64,000 bases of DNA from the NCBI GenBank assembly GCA_963921425.1, contig OY992839.1, positions 1,986,501 to 2,050,500 on the forward strand, given 5' to 3'. This document shows positions 31,023 through 45,239 of the stretch, piece by piece; within the stretch, counting starts at the first letter, position 1; the number at the start of each line of letters is the position of its first letter. Source of the stretch: Dryas octopetala (taxonomy: Eukaryota > Streptophyta > Magnoliopsida > Rosales > Rosaceae). The notes beneath the pieces were generated by a model. That model did no database searches. It saw only the letters and a program-made list of their open reading frames with translations, and had not been told where the DNA came from. A program made the position numbers and the translations under genes.

Positions 31023-32229
31023 GGTGTGTTTCTTCTTGTGATCTCTTCTTCTTCTACACTGATTTGTGTGGAATGTGGAAGGGGCGTTGAGTTTTTTTTA
31101 GCTTTGTTTTTCAATTTCAGTTTTTCGTTGTTGTACTGAACTTTCCCCAAACGCTACAGTCTTCTAACACGTGGAATTGGCGGTTGATTATTCTTTCTAT
31201 TCCTGCCCAAATGGCGGTTTAACCCATTTAACTGATATTTTAGGAGTTTCTCGATAATCAATTCTTCAAATAATTTTATTTTAAAAATTTCTTGATATTG
31301 ATCATTCTATGACATAAACTTAGTCAAGTTCTCTTGTGTTGAGTGAGGAGTGATCTACTTTATGTGAACTAATCTAGTTGTGGGAAAATTATTGTATGTT
31401 GACGTGATTGCTAATTCATTTAGTTGTGACTCATAAATTAATCAAATCAAATGTGTTAACTTACTAATTATTTGACCTAATGTTTATTCTAAAATTGGAA
31501 ATATAAACCCTCTCAAAAAAAGGGCTACGATCTATGTGTACTCACTCCTATCTTGGGTTTATGATGATTCATTTATCTTAGTCTTGTATTATTTAATCGA
31601 CACGAAAATAGATGGTCATGGACAAATTATTCATTTTTGTGTTGATTAAACTATACAACAGTTACCACGTGCTCAAATCCGTTACGATCGAGTTTGAGAT
31701 GTGATAATTGAAGTATATGTCAACACTACATACAATTGATATATCTAATGGATAACGTAATTTTAATTATTGAGAAACCATTGTATCTTCATTGAGAATA
31801 TCGATACAAATTGTGACTCAAATCTCACAAATATTTCGATTCTATCAAATGATGACGCTATAGCTTCAATCATAATTCTTAACAAATTAGTATTTGCAAT
31901 TTGTGAGGGTCATTCTAGCTATATACAAAATTCTTGATTAATAATAAGATACGTAAATTTTGGGGGTGGGGGAGGGGAAGAATGATAGGGGTGTACATGG
32001 TTGGCCTCAAGATTCTGAGGGTCCAAAGTAAATCATAAATATGGGGTCCTCGACCCTTCATGTATATAAAAGATTTATAAAATTTGGGATTCTTCGACAA
32101 TCTGAGACTTAAGACAATTGCTTACTTTGCCACTCTCAGAGCTACTTCTAAAATTATACCAAAGAAAAAAGAGATTGATATAGAGTTTTCATATACCTTG
32201 TTGTTCTCTTCTTCTTTTTGTTGTACTTA
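31023..32229. other. intergenic, no gene seen
   Basis: Probable OR23 promoter and leader up to about 31100, then AT-rich spacer without recognisable features. Confidence 0.5.
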
Positions 32230-33860
32230 TACCCAATGAAGAAAATTTCGTTTTTTTTGAAGGGGGAAATTTTATTCAATGCCCATAATGTTTTCGGTAA
32301 TTTTGCCGAAATTTCGATGCCTCTTTAGGTGGGTTTCTGTCATTTTTCGGGAGAAATTTTGGCGAAATTTCGTTTTAACCCAAAATGGCAAACTGCTTGC
32401 ATTTCACAATTTTCACTATCTCTTTCGCTTTTGATGTGACTAACATTCAGATCTCTCAAATCCCAACCCCATTTTCATCTCTTAGATCTTTCTCTGTCTT
32501 CTCCCTCTACGCACACTCAGCTCTGGTTGGGGCCACCAGCCACCCATCCTACCTTCGACATACTCATGGTTGAGATTTGTTAGATTATGCTCTTTTGCCT
32601 GGCCGATTGGGTTTGGTTTACCTTAATTGTTGTCTCCATCAGAACTGGAAATCATCTACTTCAAGTCTCAAAGCCAGGAAAAAAAAAAAGAAAGAGAAAA
32701 TCGTCAACTGCTGAAAAATTCCAAGACCAAACAGTGGATAGATTTAGAAAGGAGATGATTAGGGGTTCATTCATGAAGAATAGAGAGGAGGAGAAAGCAC
32801 ACAGATCGATGAAAATGCAAACTAAACAATGAAGTTTTGACTAAAAGAACTATGCTGACATGGAGTAACTTAATACCATTGAATTAATTGTAGAGTAATA
32901 ATTTATCAAAACGCAAGAAAAGGGCAAACAAGCTAAAAGGCAGAGGAGCAAAATCCCAGAGAGAGATATAAGAATGGTTTCTGGATGATGTTGACTTGTT
33001 AGTCTTGTGTGCTTTGTTTTTTGATTGTAAGTTTTTGTGTGGTTTATAAGTTTATATGAGATATGTTCTTTTTTATTTATTATTATTATTTTTTTACAAA
33101 AAGTGGAATATCTTCTTTTGTAGTTCTTCTTTTTGGACAGAGAGAAAAATGAAAGGGAATGAGTAAGAGATCAAAAGGAGCTGTCAAAAGAGGCTATTTC
33201 AGACTTGAAGGTAAATTAGAAAAAGTTAAAAGTTTAAAAGGAGTGAAAGCTTTTCTTTATCTGAAAAGTAATTGTGAACTCGGGCAATAGTTTCGAAGGT
33301 GTTAGTTTTTTAGTTAATATCATTTTTTTTCTATATGATAAATTGATAAGTTCTATGTGTTGTATATTCTTGCGTGAAGGTGTATACAAAAATTGCATTA
33401 TGCTAATTCCAAGGCTACTTTGTGCACAAAATTACAAATTTAATCATTTTAATGTCAAATGTGATCCATACAAAACAAGAAAAGAAAAAAAAAAGCATTA
33501 TTGATTGGGGATGTAGATGTAGAGAATGCCAACAAACGTGATAAATAAATTTAAGGTGTTATTTATATAATTATTAATTAGGGACCAATTTTTTTAACAG
33601 TATTTGTCTTCAGTGCGCATTATATTCAACTTATATCACATGAAACCTACTATATAATTTGGTTCCTTCAATATTTTTTATCAATGTAGTAAAGAATATG
33701 TTAAATAAACATATAGTCAAGTTTCATTCAAAATTTCCGTATTTTGATAGCAATTTTTGTCTAATTTTGTCGAAATCGAAATTTTAATCGAAATTTCTGC
33801 GAAAATTTCTGTCGAAAATTTCCTTGAAACCAAAATTTTACTCCTTGCTTATACCTTAAT
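32230..33860. other. intergenic with AAATTTCG-rich flanks, possible old transposon
   Basis: Both edges (32250-32375 and 33730-33850) are dense in GAAATTTCG/CGAAATTTC words in opposite orientation, as seen in degenerate terminal repeats of plant DNA transposons. The interior has no convincing gene. Low confidence as a single element. Confidence 0.3.
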
Positions 33861-34509
33861 TTACACTAAAAAATTTATATTATAGTTTTGAAGAAAAGGT
33901 ATTTAAACTTGAGAGAACTTTCAACGTTGAAAAGAGAAACAATATATATCTTAATCTTAGATTTGTTTTCCAACCTCCTCAACGGTTTTTTTGAAATGTT
34001 TGTATTTTAATATACAAGTAATTTTTAATAAAAAAATACAACAAAATTTGAGAGCTTCTATTTGCACACTTTTTTTTTTTCTTTTTGCACACTTTTTTCT
34101 CCTACACACTTTTTATTATTTTTTAAAATGTAAAATTTTTGCTTAACACACTCGTCTCATTACCAAAATACTCTCAATCTCATTAATCTTACTAAATTTA
34201 TCTTACACACCTCACCCAATCTATTCAAACACACTCACTCAACCCTTTCAGACAATACGCACCCCCACCCCCACCCTCAACCTCACGCCCACCCAATCCT
34301 AGCCAAGAACACATAGCCATAGTCATTGTTGTCAACACTATAGTTATGCCTTAAGTTAAATTATTTTGATTCATATGCAAATTTAGGTTTTTTTATCAAA
34401 TTTAAATTAGTAAATCCATCTCAAGACTTATTATTTTTTTAAAGATAATTTGGAGTGCGGGTTTTCTGGATTTCAAGATTAAAATTTCGGGTTTAAGTTA
34501 TAGGGTTTC

Positions 34510-34680
34510 GCAGGTCGTTCGGCATTGGTCTACCAAACATTTCGGTTTCATTCGGTAGTAAGCTACCGTACATTTCGGTTTCGTTCGGAAGCTTACTACC
34601 GAACGAAACTGAAAGGTTCGACAGCTTACTACCGAACGAAGCCGAAATGTTCAGCATACTAGTGCTGAACAACATGCGAA
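34510..34680. repeat. cluster of short direct and inverted repeats (TTTCGGTTTCGTTCGG)
   Basis: CATTTCGGTTTC-TTCGG followed by TAGTAAGCTACC occurs in both orientations several times, so the stretch can form a hairpin. On the minus strand it gives a repetitive frame with repeated PNETEM, but no start context or similarity supports a gene. Confidence 0.5.
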
Positions 34681-35042
34681 TCCGAAAATGAATAACCAGA
34701 AAATTCACTCTTGCACTCAAAAAAACCTTACTTCAAATCATCGCAAACAGACGAGAAAGATATTAGGATTGATTAACCAATTGAAATTAGATAAGAAAGT
34801 ATTAGATTTACATTCAAATCCAAAAATTTTAGGTTAGGGCATGCCTCAAACTTCCAATAGCTATGGTGGAAAGATGATGCATGGGCGGCGATAAAGGCGG
34901 ATTAATGGCGGGAGGTGGGTGTCGGCAATTTTGGGATGGAGGTGGGGTCATGGGTGGGGTGTGTTTTGGTTGTGGTTGGAGATGAGGTTGAGAGTGAGGT
35001 GTGTAGTTGTGGTTTAGGAGTGTTGGATTTAGGGTGTGTAAT

Positions 35043-35047
<5 letters not shown>

Positions 35048-35083
<36 letters not shown>
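35048..35083. repeat. poly-T tract of about 36 bases
   Basis: An uninterrupted T run inside the inverted-repeat element. Confidence 0.85.
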
Positions 35084-35198
35084 CAAATGATGTGGGTTAT
35101 CTTGTAATATAATTTCTCTTTATGTCAATTAAGCAATTTCACAAAATAACTTAATGGTGGTGTGCAAAAAAAAAAAAAGTGTGCAAATAGCCGCACTA

Positions 35199-35654
35199 AA
35201 AATTTTTGTTAAGTATTCACCATTATCCGTTGAAATAGCCAACTAGGCCTCAAAATAACGCAAATCCAAACACGTAGGATTTACGTAAGTCCAAACAGCG
35301 CCTTAACTCGTTTTTGTAAATAAAACACATTTAACAGTCTTCTCTTTCTTCTCAATAGAGAGTGAGAGTAAGGCGCGAAGACACCGAGAGAGAGCCACAA
35401 GAATGGCGAAATTGGAGGGCCTTCGAAGACTGCCACTTCCACAAACCAAACGACACGAAGACAACTCCAAACGAACAAAGAAAAAAACACAAAATAACGA
35501 GTTATGCAACTTCTGCAAGTTTTCGTTTTCCAGTCTAAATCTTCATTGTCGATGACAAATCGGAACGAACCAAAATCGTTGAAGCAAAATGGGTTTTGAT
35601 TCGTATGCAGCGGAATATCTACGTTTCTGGGTCTCTCTTTGAGAATCGATCAGA
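35199..35654. other. myosin promoter and 5' leader
   Basis: Between the inverted-repeat element and the myosin ATG. GC content rises after about 35340, typical of a plant 5' untranslated region. Short frames here are not supported. Confidence 0.45.
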
Positions 35655-38600
35655 ATGGTACGTGAATCGCCAAACTCAATTGTACATTATCGTTTATATA
35701 TGTGAATTTCCCATGAAAATATTATGACAAATGCTGTTTATAAATATTTTAAAGAAACATAGAGATTTTGATGTTTTTCCAAGTAATTGTTCAAACTTGT
35801 AGTATATAAATTCAGAAATAGGCTATATGGGTGCACATCTATAGTCATTAATAGACTGCCTGAGTGGTTTTTATGTTGAAAACTTTGGAGGTAAATTATG
35901 AGAACCCATGAGCTTATTACCTACTGAAAATTTAACATGCTATATGTGGTACATATTGTGAATGCAAAAATGTGAAAAGGAAAGGTAAGTTAATTTTACT
36001 TCCATTTTAAGCTTTTAACTGCTTACTCAAAGGAAAAAAAGGGATTAAACTGCTAATGTATTAAAAGTTTCAACTGCTGCAGGGCAATCCAGTGACCATT
36101 GTTGTTGGTTCTCATATTTGGGTTGAAAATCCGGACGTAGTTTGGATTGATGGAGAAGTACTAAATATAAAGGGAGAGGACGCTGAGATTCAAACTAGTA
36201 ATGGAAATGCGGTAATAGAGTTGTTATTGTTTAAATTTGAATATTATGGTCTTATACTCTTATTCATTTGTCTTTAAATCCAATATTTCCAATCTATTAT
36301 TTCCTAATTTCCGTTCCAACGATTTTTGGGGTGTGATCTTCGTTGGCATATATATTGTTTATTACATGTTTGGTTTCGTTAGGGAAAAAAGTAGAGGTTT
36401 GTGAGGCCAAATGTTTTATTTCAAGCATGACATTTATTTTTGTGTTTTTGTCTAACCAGAGAAACAGAAGTGGAGTTCAACTGAAAGACTTTTCTTAAAC
36501 ATTTACCGAAAATGGCATAATAGTATTTTCCAAACCAGCTTTGATAGGAGTTTTCTGCACCATCTGTTTTTGTTTAGGAAATTAAAGATGGTATTTTAAC
36601 ATGAAACCAGACCTGCACGGCCTGCATGTATAAATGTGGTTTGCCTCATCATCATCATCATCTTCCTCCTCCTCTTGTTATATTTTTGAGTCTCTTGCAG
36701 TAATGCTTGTTATATTTTTGAGTCCCTTGCAGTAATTGATGCAGTCTGTAATCATTTTGGGACTCACAGCAAATCTCTTCTTGTATAAACTTCTGTCCTA
36801 TTTTTTTCATCATTAGTTTCCTTATATGAGAAAAAGGAATCCCTTGGGTCTTGCTACAAATTTCAATTCATATGCAGCTTTATTGACATACCAATTAATT
36901 TCATTCTTATGTTTCTTTCCTAAACTGACCTACTTTCATTTTCGCCAGGTTGTTGCAAAGGTGTCAAAAATATATCCAAAGGATATGGAAACTCCTTCTG
37001 GTGGAGTTGATGACATGACTAAGCTATCATATTTGCACGAACCTGGAGTGCTTTACAATCTGGAAACTAGATATGAGATCAATGAAATTTATGTAAGATT
37101 TCTCTCATTTTCAGTTTTGAATCAATTAATGTACGCTCTGGTGAAGAAAATGATTAATCACTGCAGCTATAGGCGTCTCTGTTATAATACTTTGACATCA
37201 TGGCAGACTTACACTGGAAACATTCTCATCGCCGTCAATCCATTCCAAAGTCTTTCACATCTGTATGATGCTTCTATGATGGAGCGGTATAATGGAGTGC
37301 CATTTGGAGAATTGAGCCCTCATGTTTTTGCAATAGCTGATGCTGCATACAGGTGATCTGTGTTTCTTTTGCTTCCTACCTTTTCTTCTCCTTAAAATAT
37401 GATGCAGTTACTTTATTGAATTTCCCAAATCTGATCAGGGAAATGATTAATGAGGGAAAAAACAACTCTATTCTGGTTAGCGGTGAAAGTGGAGCTGGTA
37501 AGACTGAAACAACTAAAATGCTTATGCGCTACCTTGCCTACTTGGGTGGCAATGCTGCAGCTGAAGGACGAACTGTTGAACAACAAGTTTTAGAAGTAAG
37601 CTGGTTAGCTTGCACTATTTTATGGTAGCTAATTTCTTAGTTCATAGTACAAAGAGATCTGAAGCCTTGCATAAGTATTGTTTCCCATCACTAAAGAAAA
37701 TGATGTTAAATGCCAATCTTCTTTTTTTGTTTTCAATTTTCCTTTTACTTCTACCCTTCTAAAAAGTTTTTGTTCTAACTGATACGATGCAGTCAAATCC
37801 AGTTCTTGAAGCATTTGGTAACGCGAAAACTGTTAAAAATAACAATTCCAGGTGAGAAATTGTTAAATGCTTTTATATTTTGTTGTTGTTGTTGTTGTTG
37901 TTACTGTTTTTCTGTATACTTTAAATAAAATGCACTCAACATGTCTTTGGATCTTAGTTTTACTTCTTAGATTTATGCGCATTGACTGTATATTAATATC
38001 GGAAGTAGCATCATATGGGGTTGCATGTTTCTGTTTTTGGTGATGTGATTCCGAATGAAGACAAAAAAAAAATCATTGTAATTAATAAAACTTTTTTTTT
38101 TTCTTGGGAGGGAATAATTTGACTGCATGATCTATTTCTAACTCTTCTATATCAGATGGTGAAATTTCCTAAATAGTTTGGCAGTCTGTACCTACTGATG
38201 TTCTATTGAATATACTGGTGCAGCCGGTTTGGTAAATTCGTTGAGATTCAATTTGATAAACGTGGTAGAATCTCAGGGGCAGCCATCAGAACTTATCTCT
38301 TAGAGAGATCTCGTGTTTGCCAAATTTCTGATTTTGAGCGTAACTATCACTGTTTTTATCTCCTTTGTGCGGCTCCACCTCAGGTAATTAGCGCAATTTT
38401 CTACTTCCATGCATATTTATGATATCTCAAAAAATTTCTTGATAAATCATTCTAGTTAACAGATTTTAAGTCTTAGCAGGAGAAAGAGAAATATAAGTTG
38501 GGAGATCCTAGATCGTATCACTATCTTAATCAATCAAATTGCTATGAACTGGCCGACATAAGTGATGCTCATGATTATCTCTCCACTAGGAGAGCCATGG

Positions 38601-39909
38601 ATATTGTTGGAATAAGTGAAGTAGAACAGGTGTGCTCTTTTGATCTGAATCTAAACATTTTTATACTGCTAAGTTAAGCCTCATTATACAGTAAATCCGC
38701 GAATAACCTCTCTCTCTCTCTCTCTTTATCCCTCTCTCACTCAGGATGCTATTTTCAGAGTTGTGGCTGCAATTCTTCATCTTGGTAATATTGATTTTGC
38801 CAATGGGGAAGATAATGATTCATCTGTTATAAAAAATGAAGAATCCCTTTTCCATCTTCAAATGACAGCAGAACTTCTCATGTGTGACTCAAGCTTTTCC
38901 ATAGACATAATTCATACTTTTTTTCTTTCAATCACAGTGCAGTGTTCACCTGATTATTCATATTTCAGGTGTGATCCTCATGCACTGGAAGATGCACTGT
39001 GTAAGCGTGTAATGATTACTCCAGAAGAAATTATTAAGAGAAGTCTTGATGCTCATGGTGCAGCAGTTAGCAGAGATGGTTTGGCCAAAACAATATATTC
39101 ACTTTTGTTTAACTGGTGAGATGCTAGTTTCTGAATCATTTTTACTCCAATGTAGAAATGAAGCATTTAACAATCATTGCTTTGTTTTTTTTTGGTGTCC
39201 AGGTTGGTGGATAAAATCAATGTTTCAATTGGACAAGACCCTAGCTCAAAATGTCTGATTGGAGTCCTTGATATATATGGTTTTGAAACCTTTAAAACTA
39301 ATAGGTAATGATTGGATACAAAAAATGTAGAATACATAGATATGAGAATAAATAAATGGAATTAATGAGATTAATGAGGTTGTCTAACAGTTATGTTTAT
39401 GCATGTAACATAAATGAAAACATATCTAATTATATCTATATCTGGTATGCATAAAAAGACCTAACACTACCTAGCATAAGGTGGCTTAAACTTCTGACCT
39501 TCACTTAAGGTGCTTGGGAAATCCTCTAGATATTGCTGAAATTAAATTTACTCAACTATGATCTATAACTATGGTCCAGGGATCATTGAATCGGAGGATC
39601 CTAAATTAAATTTAGATAGGAATCCTACTGAGTTATACTGAGTCCTAACTTGTAATGTTTCATTAAATGCAGTTTTGAGCAGTTTTGTATTAATTACACT
39701 AATGAAAAGCTGCAACAACATTTCAACAAGGTATGAGGTTAGTCATACTTGAAAATTTGAGTTGTAAGTCATTATTTTCAATGTACAATCTAAGTTTTAT
39801 GATCTCTTTCAGCATGTATTCAAGACGGAACAAGAGGAATACACTAAAGAGGAAATTGATTGGAGCTACATAGAGTTTGTTGATAATAAAGATGTCCTCG
39901 ATCTCATTG

Positions 39910-39953
<44 letters not shown>

Positions 39954-40856
39954 CCTCCCTCCAGCGTTTGCTTGATCTGAACTGGGAAAACACAAAAACA
40001 CATATATAGCTCTTAAACTATTAAGAAAAATGTTATAACCCAAATCTCTTATTGACACAGCCTTAAAGGTTTATAAGCCTTGTTCCCAATGGAGGTGACA
40101 TAGGGCCCCACATGTTATAACCTTAGTTGCCAAAACAGAGAAATATTTGAAAAAGAGTGACTTGTCCCTTTTCCCCATTGATGCATAATGCGTGGTGTTA
40201 GACTGTTTCATCCTTGGGAATGATCATGCCTATGGGACTTCATGTCTGTTGATTTGTATCCCCTTGATTGCGGAGCCAGAATGTCTGTCAAGCCATGCTA
40301 ATAATTTGTAAAACTCTGTGTTGCTGAAGTTATATTGAATCTTACGCTCCTGGTTTTATTTTAGTGTATTTCTTGCTTGTTCATTCAGCAGTTAAACTAT
40401 AAAGAAAGTAAGATGCTGAAACTGTCATGCACACATCACTAATTAATACCGTTTATGCAGAAAAAAGGCGGGATCATTGCTCTGCTTGATGAAGCTTGGT
40501 ATAATAACATCTCTTCATTCTTGGCTGCAATTTCACACACACACACACTTGCCCACACACATTTCTGCTCGATCATATTAGTTGGGTTTATGGTAATATC
40601 TCCTCGCTCTTGACTGCAATCACACACACACACACACGCACGCACACACACATGTACATGCACATAGTGGTTCCTGCTCAGGTACTTCATATTAGGTGAA
40701 GATAGTATATGTCCAGATTTTTATGAAATCAAGAAACTGCCCTTATTATTATATTCCTTAACTGTTATATTAGTGTAAATTTGTAATCCTTTATTGAAAC
40801 TTGGTAAGATTTCCTTTAATATGCAGTATGTTGGCAGAACTTATGCACACACATGT

Positions 40857-40920
<64 letters not shown>

Positions 40921-43900
40921 AATCACTTGTTGGTAAACATCAATAGCTTTTTATCTCATTCATCTTTTCCAGACCCATGATTAGTAAAAATGTCCTGGCC
41001 CCGCTCTTCATGCATACCAAGTATAAATCAATTAGATCTTGATGGCCATCTAAGACTTTGACTCATATATCCGTTTGTAAAAGGTTATTGTAAAAATTCA
41101 AATTTTTTGCTCAATTAGATGGGACAACTGCTAATCTTGGTCAGCTTCTTACTTGGGAGCACTGTAGGCACAACATGTAGAACATTGGTTGGCTCGTTTA
41201 GAAAAACGAAATCAATTATTCTGTTTGATATTATCTTGTTGAAGAAGGGTTCTTTTCATGCTCCCTTTTGTTTTCATAAGTTCATTTATTTTTCGAATCA
41301 TACTTGTCTGGCTAACATTTTGTCTCTTTACAGTATGTTTCCAAAATCAACTCATGAAACATTTTCGCAAAAGCTTTATCATACATTCAAAGATCACAAG
41401 CGCTTCATCAAGCCAAAACTGACCCGCTCAGATTTCACCATTGTTCACTATGCAGGAGAAGTGAGCTCGGTTCCTGTATTTTGCTCTGAAATCTATTGTT
41501 TGTAATGTGGTTCCCATTGAAGTATCTTTATTTTCTTGCACTTCTTTTTCAGGTACAATATCAGTCGGATCAATTTCTAGACAAAAATAAAGATTATGTT
41601 GTTCCTGAACATCGAGATTTGTTGAGTGCTTCAAAATGTTCTTTTGTAGCAGGCCTTTTCCCTCCACTTTCCGAGGAGGCAGGCAAATCCTCCAAGTTCT
41701 CATCTATCAGTTCTCGTTTTAGGGTATCTTCGATCCTGGTTTTCTTGTCTGCAATTGTGGTATCAGCAAAAAAAAAATTCCCTTACACTTGTGGTGAATT
41801 TCACCTTAAAATATTGAACAATAAATTAAGTTTTTCCATTTGTCATGAGAAAATTTATGCAGAAAGGTGAAACCTAATTATCCGACCTTATTGATGCAGC
41901 AACAACTACAACAATTGATGGAAACACTAAATTCTACAGAACCCCACTACATCAGATGTATAAAGCCAAATAATCTCTTAAAACCTGCAATATTTGAGAA
42001 TATCAGTGTTATGCAACAACTGCGTCATGGTGTAAGTATCATGGGAACTGTGTGTATAGTACTATATCTTATTATTAATTGGTGGCATTCATATTTTGTT
42101 ATTTGTGTAGGGTGTTTTAGAGGCAGTCCGAATAAAATGTGCTGGATACCCTACTTACAGGACTTTTTTTGAATTTTTAACTCGATTTTGTATCCTCGCA
42201 CCAGAGGTTTTGAAAATGGAGTAAGTATCACCTTAGCTGTTCATTTTTTATTTTTTCACTATGTGATATTTATTCTTGTACCTGGCTTTTCTGGTTTTTC
42301 ATGGTTTTTGGGTTATGCTCCATTTCTGAACTTAATGCCTATATTATCAGCTACCCTGAAAAGGAAGCCTGCGAAAAGATTCTGGAGAAGATGGGGCTTA
42401 AAGGTTATCAGGTAATAAGAGCCGTTTTGTATATCAACCACTCTTACTTTGACAACCACAACAGATAAAATTCTGGAACTACAAATATACTTGGCTTCGC
42501 CTTGGTGGGACACCACAATTATGATATTCTAAGCAAGCTCCTAACTTATGACTATTGTATGACTGAAGTAGCTAAGATGCAGAACCCAATGGAAATAACA
42601 GAGAGAAAGAGAAAACAGAAAAGGAAATAAGGAGGGGAAGAAGGAGAAAGGAAAGAGAGGCATAGAAACTCAAGAGGGAAAATCATTTTGTAATTCAATA
42701 AATGAGTTTCCACCAAAGAATTACATCATGGCCTATATATTGGGCCAGTCTAATATTACGTCTTTCATTTGCGAGATATTACTATATATTCAATTCAGCT
42801 GTAAATGGTTTTTTCAGATAGGGAAAACAAAAGTTTTCCTAAGAGCTGGTCAGATGGCTGAGCTAGATGCACAGAGAACACTCATGCTTGGCAACTCAGC
42901 TAAGGTGATTCAAACACAGGGCAGAACTCTTATTACTCGTAAAAAGTTTGTTTCTACACGGGAGGGTTCTACTTATGTACAGTCATTTTGTAGAGGTAAG
43001 TCCATAAAAGAGGAAGCCTTTTTCTTGGAGATGTACCTCTCTTTTAGGCACAATCCTGAATTTTTTCAGCTGATTCAATGTATTTTGAAGGATTTGGTCA
43101 CAATGTGATCCCCCTGACTCATTTCTGTAGTTTTGCATTACCGTAGCAATTATTGCTTTAATCAGCTATATATAGTAGATATCCATACAATTGGCTGCAT
43201 ATACTAGATAATTTTATATGCACAATTTTACAAGTATTTCATTGTTATGACTTCAGGAGAATTGGCTCGCAAGTTATATAAGCTCAAGAAACGGGAGATT
43301 GCAACTGTTAAAATTCAGAAGAATGGGCGTAAACTCCTAGCGAGGAAAGACTATCTCAAAATTAAGTCCTCTTCAATTTTCTTACAGACAGGTTTACGGG
43401 CAATGGCTGCTCGTGATGATTTTAGACATAGATTTAAGGCGGCAGTTATCATCCAGGTGACTACCTAGCTTCCTTTGTTGCTATATTACATAGTTTGTTG
43501 CTTTTCACATTCTCAAAGAATTTGTGCAAGTGCCTAGCAAGAAAGAACTATCTCAAAATCAAGTTCTCTTCAATTGTCTTACAGACAGGTTTACGGGCAA
43601 TGGTTGCTCGTAATGATTTTAGATGTAAAGCGCAATCTAAGGCGGCAGTTATTAGTCAGGTGATTACCTAGCTTCCCATGTTACTATATTACATAGTTTG
43701 TTGCTTTTCACATTCTCAAAGAATGACAAAAGGCAAAAGGCAGGCATATTGGTGTCATCATAGAGCTTCTTTGGATTATAAGAAACTTAAAGAAGTATCA
43801 ACCATACTGTGGCAACTAATTTCTTTACTTTCAATTCTTGTTATGAAATCAATGGTTTAACAGACGACTATTATATTTTCTACAAGATTAGAAGCATCAT

Positions 43901-45201
43901 GCTAGGTAATCCCTTCCTAGTCTTGGAACTAAATTTTAGAAAATTTGTGCAGACTGACTTGGAAAAAGAAAAAGGAGAAGAGGCAACAAAGTTGGAGTCC
44001 TCTGTGCAAGCTAATGTAAGCAAAGTTGATGAAAGGGATGTGTGGTTTGAATGTCATCAGGTTGCGCAGATAGAAATTGAAGAAGCATGCACTTATCAAA
44101 GAACTCCCAAGTCTTTTGACTGAAAATTTTAGATGATTTTTGCAGACTGACATGGAAGAAGCAAAAGGAGAAGAGGCAAAAAAGTTGGAGTCCTCCGTGC
44201 AAGCTAATGTAAGAAAAGTTGATGAAAAAGATGTGCTGTTTGAATGTCATGCTGCACATATAGAAATGAAAGATTCATCCCTTATTATCAAAGAACTCCC
44301 AAGTCCTGATGGAAATACTGGAAAAATTAAGAATCTTACTGCAGAAGTCGAAAATTTGAAGGTAATGATTAATGAACCTATAGCTTAGGAATTACCATTC
44401 TTCTAGATTTGTTCCATTATTTTTCTCATCTTAATCTGGGTTAGGAATTATAGCATCTACAAATTAATGTTGTCTTTCTTTACATAGGCCATGTTGCAAG
44501 CAGAAAAACTAAGAGCCGATGATTATGAAAAGAAATACTTAGAAGCCCGGGTATCGAGTGAGGAAGGACGTAAAAAATTAGGGGAAACTGAAAGAATAGT
44601 GCATCAACTTCAGGACTCTTTGAACAGGTAGTACTAGTTTACGCCCTTTAAGAATCATATCGGTTTTTCATTCCCCCTTTCATCTTGTGTATGTAATATA
44701 TTGAGCTGAATATGGTATTTCCTCATTAAGTTGGCTTTCCAGTGGGTCAAAGAGGCTTGTCAAATTATTAGCAATATGATTTAGGTTTTATTATGTGCAA
44801 CTGGAAATTTGGTAGTTGCAGTTGTAGGCACTCTATATAGCAGAAAATTTTGAAGGCCCTCTTCATATTGCAACAATGAATAATTTTCTATGAATTTGAT
44901 CATATAGCTTGAGTTGGTGCTTCCCACCTACTGAAAGGTGCATTTTTCTACTTGCTTTTGGGCCTTACGAATTTAACCCATGTTGTTTGTCTTAAGCATT
45001 TCTTGCAACATATATGTTTTGTGAGTGAAAATCATTTTGTGCCACTGAGCAATAAAGCTACGTCACAAAGATAATTCTTTTTTCTTTGGACGAAGAAAAT
45101 CATCTTTTTGCACAGATTTCTGCTCAAGAACCATGATCTTGATAAATATTTATGTTAGTATTAACTTGTTTGATAAAACAAGTGACATGACAATAAGACA
45201 G

Positions 45202-45239
<38 letters not shown>

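Larger units (their letters stand above)
34051..35198. mobile_element. terminal-inverted-repeat element, non-autonomous, MULE-like
   Basis: The left end AGAGCTTCTATTTGCACAC is an imperfect inverse of the right end (GTGTGCAAATAGCCGCACT). Flanks share AAAATTT, possibly a diverged 9-bp target duplication. It contains long T runs, a (CCCCCA) stretch near 34260 and a short repeat cluster at 34510-34680, but no transposase. Confidence 0.5.

Noticed and set aside
34829..35112. Lys- or Phe-run frames near the poly-T tract
   Set aside because: Created by the homopolymer inside a transposon.
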